The position numbers were made by a program, and so were the translations under genes. The notes beneath the pieces are model-generated. The model did not search any database and was not told the DNA's origin. It was given only the letters and a program-made list of their open reading frames with translations. A stretch of 64,000 nucleotides of DNA from Parelaphostrongylus tenuis (lineage: Eukaryota > Nematoda > Chromadorea > Rhabditida > Metastrongylidae), in NCBI GenBank assembly GCA_019055375.1, contig JAHQIW010007345.1, forward strand, positions 124,001-188,000. Reading direction: 5' to 3'. Below are positions 1 through 11,900 of this stretch, piece after piece; within the stretch, counting starts at the first letter, position 1; the number at the start of each line of letters is the position of its first letter.

Positions 1-2
1 CA

Positions 3-51
3 GTGCAAGACGTACGTTTTGGTGCATTCTCGTACACCTCATCAGTAGCAC
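3..51 (-). ncRNA. Degenerate hammerhead ribozyme at the window edge
   Basis: On the minus strand the order is stem I strand GUGCUA, core CUGAUGA, a stem II closed by GGUG/CACC, AAAA where GAAA is expected, a short palindromic stem III (ACGUACGU), a GUC cleavage triplet and the return strand UUGCAC. Stem I pairs apart from one U-U. The G-to-A change in the catalytic GAAA should abolish or greatly weaken cleavage. Stem II and the cleavage triplet differ from the main family of the window, so this is a separate lineage, related to the copy near 34800. Confidence 0.6.
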
Positions 52-798
52 ATGCCTTCGGTTCACCGCTACAACCAAGGATGGCGACGCCGAACATGTA
101 TCACTGCACGTTAAGCGAAAAGATCACTCGACGTTGCAGTGAATTGCAGTCGATTGCTCATGGCTGGTGAGAACACATTTACCAATACCTTTCTAATCGA
201 CTGTTTTGAAACTTCGCTCCAAATAACGAGACCTGATAGCATATTTTGTGCACTATCGAGTGATCTTTATTTTGACAAGCAATGGTATCTGTTCGGCACC
301 CACTACCCCTAAGTTGTAGGAAAACGGCTGAACAAAAAGGCATGTACTATTTGCGAGAATAAACCAAAACGTACGTCTAACACTGGAGGTGCCATATCAG
401 TCCTCTAAAAGGCTTAAAATATACTATTAGCTTTTTGTTTATACTATTTACTACATAGAAAACTATATACTGTTTATTTGTACTTATACTGTTTGAATTT
501 AAAAAATGGCAAGATAAAAAGGATGAAACCATTTGTTTCGGTGTTAAAACTCATTGAACTCACGTCTCATCTTGTTTGGAAGTGTTTTCATCAGTTTTCG
601 TATCGTTCCTCGTCGACTTTTTGTCCTCCATAATCTTCGTTTTTGTGTTGTAAATGAAGCACACCTCACTAGACTCGTGTTCTTCCTCCTTTGGGCACTT
701 TTTATTAGATACCATCGAATTTGGCGTTGTTTCTAAGCTTCCGATCACACAGTGGATTTCATACCTGTTAAGTCCGTATTGCGAATGAAGGTTCTCTT

Positions 799-1823
799 CG
801 GTTACAAGAGGACAAATGAATATCCGACTCCATTTGCTGAACAGGAACATTTCATAAAAGTGTTAATAACCATTCGAAAGCCTAGGTTTTTGGCTACAGC
901 CTCACATGGCCGGTTTTTCGAAACGCCCTTTTATAGCGCTGTAAAATCCAAAATTAAACTAGCCGCAGACGCTCATATTTCCCACCGGACAGAGCTTTTT
1001 CTTTGGACTACTATTAGTGGTCACTCGAGAGGAAAACAGGATTGATTCACATGCGCGAGTAAGGTAATCTTTGGCTTGGCTCTTTGGCTTTGGCTCATGG
1101 GCCGCCGCTCGGTGAGAGGGCAATGGAGTCTACGCAATTAACGGTCGATTTTCGACCAGTCTTATGCTAGTGCAATCTTTGATATTTAAACAGAAATTGT
1201 TTTCTGCTTTGAAAGAAAAACCACAAATAAAACGTTTGACTCTGCTACAAGAAAAAAAAACTTCAAATACTTTTATTTTGCCTTGAATATGGACAAGTCA
1301 ATCACCATTATGATCACTTTGATGGAATTCAGGAGGCGAAAACGTCCTAATTACTTCCAACAACGACTCGATGATATTCAGATACTACGAGGTTTTTCCT
1401 ACACGCTCATATGTCCGAAAATCAATTGATTATCGCTTCAGTCGACTTCATCCATTGCTGCTTCATCCAACGGCTAATGAGTTGGCCAAAGACCACCTTG
1501 CTCGCACATGTGAATTTTATTTTCCCTGCTGTGCTACAGAGAAACGGTCTTTTCAGAATATAAGCACAGAGTTCGAGTCAGCAAACATTACGATGTCGAA
1601 TGATTGCTGATAGTCCATCCAAAGAACGGTCTCTGTCCGACGAGAAATATGCGCTTGTGTAACACAAGGAATTTTCCCCTGTAACAACGCCAAAATAGGC
1701 TTTTTCAGATCCGGCCATATGGGGCTGTAGCAAGAGATTTAAGCTTTCGAATAATTACTAACACTACTATGAAAAATTCCTGTCCAGTGAATAAGGTCGG
1801 ATATTCATTTGTCCCCTTATAAT
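799..1823. mobile_element. Palindromic foldback element (family FB1), full copy
   Basis: The left arm (about 799-1030) and right arm (about 1590-1823) are imperfect reverse complements: an ACAAATGAATATCCGA-like end, a segment like ATTCGAAAGCCTAAATCTC, then a GACAGAGCTCTTT-like block. The spacer carries no transposase. Many diverged copies occur in the window, so this is a non-autonomous foldback or MITE-type DNA element. Open frames across it are by-products of the arms. Confidence 0.75.
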
Positions 1824-1855
1824 AGAAAAGAAGCTGTATGAATATATCTCAAAGA

Positions 1856-2365
1856 CTAATAACTAATAAACGACACGTCAGTTCTGTTAGTTCTTACTGA
1901 CAGTGATGACAAATACCGGAACAACCAATAAATCGTTATCGATTTTTTGAAAAATCTATGAGGAGTTAATGCATTTTGACACATTTTTTGGATTTCGGCC
2001 TTTACATCATCCGTGAGCGGTCGGTTGATTTTCTTTCCTACTCTTGCTTTTGATTTCGGTCTAACATTATCTCCGAATGAAGAAGTAGGAAGCCCGGTCA
2101 AGGCTCCATCGCCGAAATCCATTCCTTGGAAACGACATCCGAAGAGTTGAAAACGCCCTTGCAAGGTTTCTTCAGGAGGCCAAGGAATATCGTAAGCACG
2201 ACCGCAATATACCATTCGAAATATGTGCTGGAGTCCGCATGAGTAATGCATTTTTTTCCTTGTAATGAACAAACTATACTCACCAAGCCTTCGATTAAAA
2301 GTCAGTAAAATTGATGACGAGTTCATTCCAGTATGAGAGAAGCCACGTTCTTTCCAGCTACGCAC
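1856..2365 (-). other. Unassigned open frame of about 169 codons, possible exon
   Basis: This minus-strand frame stays open for about 170 codons but begins at GTG, not ATG. It contains a stretch with coding-like composition (PWPPEETLQGRFQLFGCRF; then a basic KARVGKKINRPLTDDVKAE segment). An overlapping frame at 2098-2286 carries a possible membrane helix (WYIAVVLTIFLGLL). I recognise no family and could not settle on a splice acceptor. It may be the end of an unidentified minus-strand gene or chance. Confidence 0.15.
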
Positions 2366-2464
2366 GAATAGTAATACATATCTTTGTTTATCATCGACAT
2401 GCCCTTACCCGACAGAACTCGTAAATTAGTTCCCGACAGCAGCGCTAGTTTACATCAAGGAAAG

Positions 2465-2575
2465 AGTGGTAGCAGACAGGTAACATCGGTTGTGCAGTGG
2501 TAGTACGAGCTCTTGGTATACGCAAAATATTGATTCAACTCCCACCTGAATTCGAAATTTTGCTATCACGCAGCA
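2465..2575 (+). repeat. tRNA-like SINE (family B) copy
   Basis: An A-box-like stretch (GTGCAGTGGTAGTACGAG) is followed about 45 bases later by a B-box-like GATTCAACTCCC, then the family tail ending in a cagcatcttt motif. No acceptor stem pairs across the head, so it is a retroposon rather than a working tRNA gene. Confidence 0.55.
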
Positions 2576-3083
2576 TCTTTAGTAGATTATTATCATAACA
2601 TCATAACTCTGTTAAAGGTGCGGTTAAATGGAAATTCAAAAAATTAAATATCGCTGCTCGATCGGCACTCGACTCTTTGTGGTGGCCAATTTCACTCGCT
2701 GAGTCGATTACGTAGAAGTCTTTCAGTGGCCATTTTGCTAAAAAAAAAACGGTTGTCTTATTCCATTAGCTAACCTCTATCTATGAAGTTATAAACTGAA
2801 TCTTCGTGGCTTTGAAAGTATAAGGTTGGATCAGACAATGAAAGGAGTGTACTCGAGATTATGAATCGCGATATGGATGATGGGAATGCTTGCATAGTGG
2901 TGTATCTGTCGTGCGACTCAATAAAGGCATTAGACAAATGTAAGATAGATGGCTTCTTCTCCCTCCTAACTTCTTCAATTCTAACATTTTTTTCAATAAC
3001 TGGGCGAATTATGTATCATTCCTAACGTGAACATATGTATTGGCTGTGACATAACTCATCGGCCATCAAACAGCCCTTCAAAT

Positions 3084-3316
3084 TACCGTATAATATGACA
3101 CTTGACATGGAGTGTAAAGCATTCGTCTTCGATGACTCTCTATAAGGAGTGTGAGGCTCCCGAGAGAACTGACTATGAAAAGATCGAAAGACGACGGGCT
3201 CTGCCCGGCTGACGAGTCTGTAAGGACGAAACACGTGTATCGAGCTGAACACGAGTCCTTACCAGACCACATGACAAGTTGGCTCAAATAATAATGAAAG
3301 GATCTACCGTATAATA
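3084..3316 (+). mobile_element. Hammerhead-bearing retroposon, 5'-truncated, with target duplication
   Basis: The insert (3096-3304) is flanked by the 12-base direct repeat TACCGTATAATA at 3084-3095 and 3305-3316. It starts part way into the consensus, in the segment that reads GACATAGAGTGTAAA in other copies, runs through a hammerhead ribozyme and ends at the family tail AATAATGAAAGGATC. 5' truncation plus a 12-base target duplication points to RNA-mediated insertion. It has no coding capacity. Confidence 0.7.
3203..3245 (+). ncRNA. Type I hammerhead ribozyme (main lineage)
   Basis: Order: GCCCGG (stem I), CUGACGA, stem II GUCU-GUAA-GGAC, GAAA, C, ACGUGUA with the predicted cut after 3239, then UCGAGC. 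All conserved core residues are present. Stem I has one C-A mismatch and one G-U pair, so activity is plausible but reduced. It lies inside the retroposon bounded by target duplications at 3084-3316. Confidence 0.75.
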
Positions 3317-4334
3317 CTTTGGAAAACAGGGCTGTAACTTCTTTGCTTGCCATTTCTTCCTTTTCGTTAAATGAAAGACAGAATGACAGCCTCCAGAAGC
3401 CTAGTATGCCCACTCCCCACCCCCTCCCCCCCCATTTGACGAATCCTACGACAAATATGCACCGAAATAGGTATACGGCGCTACAATCGAACAGAAAAAC
3501 ACGTGGGCAATGTTCCAAATTCTCAAAATTCTTCATGAGCAAAAATTGCTCGTCAATAAAAACAAAAATATAACGCTACACTTGGAGACATACACTCATA
3601 ACCTATCTTAAAACTTTGCAAAACTAGAATTTTTTCTTGTCGGGATTACCAAAATTTGACGAATTTTTACAATCAATCAATAAATCATTTCCAGCAGAGC
3701 TACCAAGAAAAAAAACCAATGTAACTGAAAACTTCAGAGTCATCCAAACCTGTAATATCTTCTGCTATGTGACAGATCCTAATTGTAAGGTGACAAAATG
3801 CATGAGGATAATTTCTCCTCATGGAACTCTGAAGTTTTTTTTTCGGAAAGCAGGAAAGATGATTGACTTTATCAAATACCAACGTAACTAGTACAGAAAG
3901 TAATATATTCTGAGAATAACCTCGGTATCCGAATGATATTGTTGAGGTTAGAGGATAGTCGATTTTCAATTTGTTACTACGCCTAGTGCTAGCTATAATA
4001 TATCGACTACTGCAGGTAGATTTGATAAAGAAACAAAACAAAGTACTCTGGACAAGTATTTAGCATATGAATTATCCTGTATATAGCAACACCGCCGAAT
4101 GACATTTTTCATTTGAGCGGTGCTGCACTGAAAAATTAGACACGGACAACGACTAAGACAGAGATCCGCAACGAGGACGGAAGGTGGTTGACAACTGACT
4201 CCAATCATCGGCTTTGCAGAAGACGAAACGTGTCGAAACCTTGGCCAAATAGATCTTATTAATAAACCTCGTGTAGTAGCCGAATAAAAAAAAACTACTA
4301 ATCTGTACTTTATCAACATATTGCTGCTTGTCAA

Positions 4335-4462
4335 AAAAAAAAAAAAAAAAAAAACGGGAGCAAATACATAGCGCTTCACACAAAAAAAAACGGGAGCAAA
4401 TACATAGCGCTTCACAAAAAAAAAACGGGAGCAAATACATAGCGCTTCACAAAAAAAAAACA
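4335..4462. repeat. A-rich minisatellite, about 3 units
   Basis: Three copies of a unit of about 35-38 bases: a run of A of varying length, then CGGGAGCAAATACATAGCGC and TTCAC. The first unit follows a 20-base A run. The core of each unit is almost identical, so the array expanded recently. Apparent open frames on the minus strand are translations of the repeat. Confidence 0.85.
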
Positions 4463-5959
4463 CTAGTGAACGTAACAATACAATGTGATATAAAACGCTA
4501 AACTCGTAAAATACACTATGCCCAATGAACTCAATGTACAATCTCTCTAATATTCGGCGACAACAGAGGAAATACAAAAATCCGTCTAACAACACAATCA
4601 ATCACGTTCTTGCTGGAAATGTAGTACAAACATTGATAAAAATGGGAGGATCAGACATTAATCTGTACAGAAACACACACGAAAACGTTCCACAATGTGT
4701 TCGAAAATATAAGAAAGAAAATAGAAATAAAGCTTCTGCTTACCATCTACCTAAGTGACCCTGTAATCTAAAATCCCTGAATAACAGTGACCAACTAATA
4801 CAAATACTGACTGCTAACTCATTTATCACAACGACTAAGTAACAAAATAAAAAAGCCTAAAAACTAGGATATCAAACCTTGATATCAATGGTTGGAGATT
4901 GGTTAATGAAACCCTAAGTTAAGTCTCCACACAACACACACTCTCGAAGAAGAACGTAGAGCGAAAAACACAACGGTTGAAAATAGGCAAGCTCTGCGGG
5001 AAACTGGGCAGTGAGTACTATTAACCCATTCGGTACGACGTTAATTTTTCGCCTGGCAGGCGATGCGGTTGACCTATATGGGGGAGGGGGAGGTGAGGGA
5101 GCGCTATTATCACAATGTCGAAGTTTTTTTTGAATGAAATCTAGATTTTTTCCGTCACGAATAGGAGTTTTACGACCAGTGAAAAACAGAATATGACGAA
5201 AAAAAACTTCAATAAGGCTATCGACAGTAGGAACAACGCCGATGCTTCCTGATGAATGATAGAACAATCCGTAGTTTTGTCAAAAGCGACTGGCTACCAA
5301 AAATGAAATCTTTGAGATACAATGCAATTGTGGATTGTAAATCCTTTTTCGGAAGTGTTGCGTACGATGTTGCGAACTCGATTAATTCGTGTGTAGCTGA
5401 TAAATTTGAATTGCTTGTGGAGTACTGTAAAGCTGTTAATCGTAAGCGATCTAAGAATAGCCATATAAGTAGCATAAGTTAAGAGTAATCAAGTAAGCGT
5501 ATCTGGTAAGCACCAGATTTGTATCGGGAGTGCACCCATTATAGCAAGCTCCAGTATCCTAGACGTGGCTCAGCAATCGGTGTGTCACATACGATATACG
5601 TCGTACCGATAAGGTTGAGAAGGATTTTCATAGAAAAAAAAAACTTCGAAGAATGTAGAATTTATAAGTCCTGTGAATCATACTCTATTTCATCTGGAAA
5701 CATGAAATTCTAATCTGTACAAAATGATGTAGTTCTATAGCGTTTCTGCGTCAACATGGTTTCTCTACTAGTGAATTTGTGAAGATTTGAGACGTATTAA
5801 ACGAATTTTGAACCAAAGAGTCCAAATTATATAAATTATATGGGAGATTAAGTGGCTTTTTGAACAACAAAGCTTTTGCATATTATACGAGCTAAACAAT
5901 AATGATAATAACTATCACAGTATCGTCAACAACTAGTTCTGAATATCGCACGATAAAGG

Positions 5960-8900
5960 CTAATTTACATTATCAGGAATATCATCAACCCGTAACGGCT
6001 TTTCCTCAACGTTGTTGACAAAGAACGCCGATAGTGCAAAAATCAGGAAAACAACACCACCAACTAGCGTGACTGAAAAAAAAACTTCATGAGAGAAACA
6101 GTAAAGCATGAAGACTTTGGTTCAATAAGACCGAAAAGATACGAGAAGAAAAACGATGGAACAAACAGGCTTTTTTCCAATCACTAACTAAAATGAGACT
6201 GAGCTCACAGAATCTGAAACACCTCATACCTGTTCGCACAGATAGTCGCTGAGCAACTAATTTGCCTCCGATCACAGCTATACCTGTACATAACGCATGA
6301 CCAAGGATTCCACCACTAATCACACCCGCTGAAAATAAGCACTACGAGTAATAACTGAATAGAGACAAATCTACAAGAACATGTTACACCTATCATGTTT
6401 ATCCTGATAATATACAATACAATCGATCTCAGGCAAAAATTACTCGCGTTTCACCCACATCAGGGCACGTGCTAGCATTAACACCACCGAGGACACCGTT
6501 GTTACCACTCTTTTTTTGATATAAAGTATCAAGGCTGTCAACAACCAACCCTTCAACGGAATTAGTTTGGCGAGCAAATATCGACATTAAATCAAATTGA
6601 GCAGGCAGCTATTTGATATATACAATCTATAAGAAATTGTTCTACTGCTTTTTAGCAGCGTTATGACAAATTAATTGTGGTGCCCACGGTATGGGTAGAA
6701 CGTAGGTTCAACTTCCGCCTGAGATCGATGCTTTACATATCACTCATCACTCTCGGTTGTAAAATCAGAAGATCAAGCAGTTAAACAAGGAACTCTTATA
6801 TATTAAACACGGCAAATGTTGAACGAACAAAACTCTGTTGTATGCACTCTAATCAATGTGCTCTATGATCGACTACTAATGCACAATCAGACTCAAGGGC
6901 TGAATTTGTAGGATTCACCCAAACTCGAGATCAAAAAATTGTGGCCGATTCTTTCCTTTCTCGTTGCTGAGGAAGAACGATGAAATTCCGTTCAAACACA
7001 GCTGTCAAACGGCTAGAACTCATCAAAATTCATGAAACCTTCATCTAGTTAGAGAATTCAAAATACGTATAAACGAAAAGAAATGTTGCAAAGTTAAGTC
7101 TTGAGTGCATTCCTGTGTACATGGATGAATATGACCACCGCATAAAATCGTCATTGAGTTCCTCATAATTTACAAAACATCTTTGAAAAACTCAGATGTA
7201 AAGAGCAATTTTTGTTTGCACCAGATACGCTATGTTCCATATCGAGTTCTATAACTAAAACTGAAGATTTTGACTTGCTTAAAAGATTTACAGTTCTTCA
7301 AGGCTAATTTATAAAACTTTACCCAACGTTGGAATTTTAGTGTATGTAAACAAAAACCATACCAATATTTTCGCGTGCAGCAAGAATGATGGTTGTTAAC
7401 TGTGAACGATCTCCCCATTCGGCCAAAAAAGTCAATGTGAACGCTTCGATGAAAATGTGCGATACAAAAGAAAAGATGAGCCATGCAGACGAATAGCTAC
7501 TGAAAATTTTATCCAAAACTTTTCCAGCAAAAGTATGCAATCCGAAGATCAGTTTGAAGTGACACATAAAAAGACAGTAAAAAATCAAGCCACATGTATA
7601 TCTTACAGGTTACCCATCAACTCCTTATCTCAGGCATTGCTCCTTTTTTGAGATCATTTTACTTAACACTAGTGGAAATACCTCTTTATGGGCCATGTGG
7701 CAAGTAATATTCCTCAGTGCACGCTTAAGTACTCCTAAGCTTAGGTAAGACTCATACCAACGTCGCCTTTCATGAAAAAAGCCCAGTCAGTGGGTGGCGA
7801 ACATCGGCAATATCCTCAGGTGTTGACAAATGCTTTTTGAGATATTCTGAGAGAAGCAGATAACGGCGCTGCCGTAACTTTGAGATCGAAAAGTAGTAGG
7901 CCAGCAGTAATCCACTTCCGCGCCCCTTATAATGGGTGCTCCCGTCAAAGAAACCAAATTATAAATTTATCGTTGAGCGGCTACCAAATGTGACCGGATC
8001 GAAACAAAAGGAACGATATGCTGCGAAGATTATTCCATGATAAATGCCTATAGAACTATAGCACCCTTAAGACGTCGACTTCCACGTTCTTCAAAAGCCT
8101 CAAATATTATAATGTGAAAATCAGATAGAAGACCAAATGTAAGGATAGTGATAGGCCAATTATACGCGCCCCCATTATCCATTGTGAGGATGTCCCGTCA
8201 CAAAATTTTGCAAGCGCAGACTGTCGTCCATCAATCCGTATTCTCCATCAGAGATCTTTATCATCCTGACTGGTCTAGCTATCCTCCGTCTTTATATCTG
8301 CATCAAAAGAAGATGTATCATCAAATGCTATCCACAAACATTGGGCAACTGGAAAGCGCAAATTAGGTGTGTTTCAGGATTCAGCTGAAAGAAAAAACTG
8401 TGAATTAGGAGTGCAGCATGGAATGTGTTTTCAGCCCCGTATTTCATTTGTAAGGATTTCTTTGTGCACTGTAACAGCCAAAAGAAGAGTATGTTTCACT
8501 ATACACGCTCATCTTTTGTTCAGCTAGGGTTTGCAAATAGCTTTTCAACAAAAAGTATTTATTCAAAAGATTTCTAACGGCAACTTTGAAAGTAGCTTTG
8601 GTGTGTGAATAGGTCTTTAAATGGTGAAAAAAATATGAAGTCTTGCACTCGCAGATAGATGCACTGGTAGCATATGGTTGCCTAACGAAATTTATGCTGT
8701 ATTAGAATGTAGAAAAAAAATCTACACATTCCTTACGAACAGAGGAAAAATTTACAAATAATTATAGAAATAGCTCCCTTTCACGAAGGCAGCTGAAATC
8801 GGTGCACATAGCGCGATGCAAGAGAACGCAATTTTCGCTGCTTATAGAGAAATTTTTTATTCGTTTCAAAAGAATTTCCAGAGTTTACACGGTGATGTAG

Positions 8901-11900
8901 AAGAGACTCTGTTCTGTCGCTTATAGATATCAACCTTTTTTCTTATAATGTTACTGAATAAATCTCGCTATGGAGTTCAAACAACAAGCTAACTCATTCG
9001 AGTATGAGAGAAAATCTTCTTTTCGCTCTTACAGTGCTCTATTAAGACTCTTCTCCACTATTCGTATCAAGATTGCCGAACTTGATATAGTGCTAAGAGT
9101 TCAATGAAAAATTGTCCACAAATCACAAATGAACAAAAATGCGCGCCGAGCGTGAAACGTTTACTTCTGCAGCTACAGCGTAGTAAACAGGCCTTTCATA
9201 AAATGAATAAATTAATGAAATCGCCGGTCTTTCAGCGTCTATTGCGGATCAGCTGATGGCGTAGGGTGGAGAAAAGGATTTCAATAACTACCACAGAATT
9301 TTCAAGACCGTATCTTTTTAGGCACTTTTCAACCGCGCTATTGATTTCGTTGGATATAAACGGCAGCTTGAAGGGTATTCTATTCAGGTGTAAAGTATTG
9401 TTCTTTTGGGACCTAATTCCGCTTCTAGAATATTCCCAAGTGGCAAATGTTTTGTAACCGATGGAAATGGCAATTTTTCGTGCCACGTTTAACAATTCGT
9501 TCCTTTCTCCTCTCCTGTGCACACATTTTCAAAGCTTTTGGACCTTTCCTGTCATCCTTCACACATAAAAATCGCTTATAAAAATCATGTTTCGAACGGT
9601 TAAAAACGTATGCACAGGAGAAGAGGAAAACAATGAATCGTTAAACGTGGCACGAAAAATTGTCATTTCCAACGGCTATAAAAAATATTTCCCTCTCAGG
9701 ATTATTCAAAAAGTGGAATTAGGTCCCAAGAGAAACAATACTCCCACACCTGAATAGAATTCCCTTCAAACTGCCATTTATATCAAACGAAATCAGCAGC
9801 GGGGTCAAAACATGCCTAGAAAGATGCGGTCTTGAAAATTCTGTGGTAGTTCTTGAAATCCCAACCCCCACACTACGCCATCAACTGATCCGTAATAGAC
9901 TTTACGATCGATTGTGCAACACGAAAAACTGTGTAATCTGCTCTAACGGAAAGGAGAGGGATTGTATGAGATCGCGCCCAATTTATTTACATTTGAGGTA
10001 ACATTTAAGACATGTCTTGCGGGGAAGAATTTATAGGCGAAACGGGTAGACCACTTTTCATCCGCATGAAAGAACATCTAGATAGCAAATCTAAAATAGG
10101 TGAAACTAAACCTTTAGGTTTCTATATGACACAAAAAACACAACAACAAAGATTTTGATGTGACTGTCACAATCCTAGCGCAGAAATCAAAAAATATCCA
10201 CACGAAAAACCCTTGAGGCACTTTGGATAAAAGCCAAAAACTCCGAAATGAACCAGAAAGACGGATGTTTTACCATCACACGAGATCTCGCGCCCTTTCT
10301 TTGTTTGATCTTTAAACCTGACTTAAGCAGCACAAAAATAAGATCCTCCGAAACATTCAAATAGACTAATACTACATACGCCCAGGCCCTAGAGAAGGCC
10401 GCTCGCCGAAACGTCAGCCGAATTACTTTTTCTCGATTTCATATGTCAATTGATGTTTCAGCTGTTCCGCCTTTGCTAGACCTGTTTAGCTATCTGTACG
10501 GAAAGGTCACCAATGTGTTGTCTCACACTAGGATACTCTGACATCTAGTTAACAGACTAATGGAAAAAACTACTGGTGCCCACTAAATTCAATAACACCC
10601 TTCAATAGCTGTTTTGCACATATACATGCATGTCGTAAGCACTATCGCGTATACATCGAATATATATTGCCTCTTTTCGTCCCAGAACCGATAGATTGAA
10701 TGACCGCTAAAGCTGTGTCTCAGCAAGCCTCGCATATACAGTTACTATCCAGATTATTTTTGTAAATTATACGCTGTTCGCCTCGCACTGATTACCAAGT
10801 AATTTAATAGCGTTCAGCACTGTTTAGACATCTGTAAATCAAATTAAGTTCAGTGCCAGTTACTCCACCAGATATGTACTCCACTGAATGCACACATGCA
10901 CTGAATATCAGTTTTATGAGGGAATTGCCGAGGGACTATTCAACTATACCACCCAGGAATGAATACCTGCCATAAGTATTTTGAATGTAACATGGTTTGA
11001 AACGAAAATCTAGAGTACCAGCACTACAATACAGATTTCGATGAATTTTCTGAATATCCCAAGATACCTGGTACGGCCCGATATTCCAGCCTCCATATCT
11101 AATAATTTTCCAGTGTCACGATCAATCTCTCTTTTGGTCACCTCCGCCTGTGCTTCCTCGAAATCTTCCTAAAGTCCGTTTTTTCACTTAATTTACAATG
11201 TGATCTCTTAACTAATGCAGATTCTAAAAAAGAAAACAAACCACACCTGACCCTCACTTGGGGACATGTGATACCCTTCATGAATCATCTTTAAGCCAAA
11301 AAGAGCGAATAGGATGGTTGAAGCATAGTAGGTAAACACACGAGGAATCAACTGAGACATCCAGCCAAGACATGCTAGAAAATTGTCTATGCTTTAGTTT
11401 CTCATTATTCTATTGTTAACCGTCAATAAAAGACACTGAACGATAATTTTTACCGTTTTTAAGCTTCAGAACCACATATATAAGAAATGCCAGGATCAAC
11501 AGATGTAGCTTATCTAAGGAAGTAAGTATTTCTTCTAGAAGCACACAGAAAAAATTTCTCGCACGCTTTTGCCGCCACTGATATTATCAATAAAGGGTTA
11601 ACTTTAAAAGGGTGGAAACTTAATATCTCTTGGTGCACTTACCCTTTCGCAACATATAAGCACACTATGGTGTCCATTTGTGGCGGCGATAGTAGACAGC
11701 ATGGGCTCAATGGTAAATAATCCAAGTTCGTTGAGTTCTAGACCTTTTCTAGCACACATTGTGTATGTGTACTCAATAGATAGCGACTCGAAAGCAGATC
11801 AAACTAGAGAGGAGGGACTATGAGAGCCACTTTCTAGCAATCAGCGGATATTTAGTTCTGATTTCTATGGTAATTTATGAGATTTATTAGACACTTTTTT

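Noticed and set aside
4185..4220. Hammerhead-like CTGACT...GACGAAACG
   Set aside because: CUGACUC does not match the CUGANGA core and no stem II can form between the parts.
3993..4601. 202-codon minus frame with Phe-rich repeats
   Set aside because: Driven by the poly-A minisatellite; the repeated FFF-VKRYVFAPV peptide is the repeat unit.
5218..5482. Overlapping plus and minus open frames of 76 and 85 codons
   Set aside because: Both strands are open in AT-rich DNA, with no recognised domain and no splice context to choose one.
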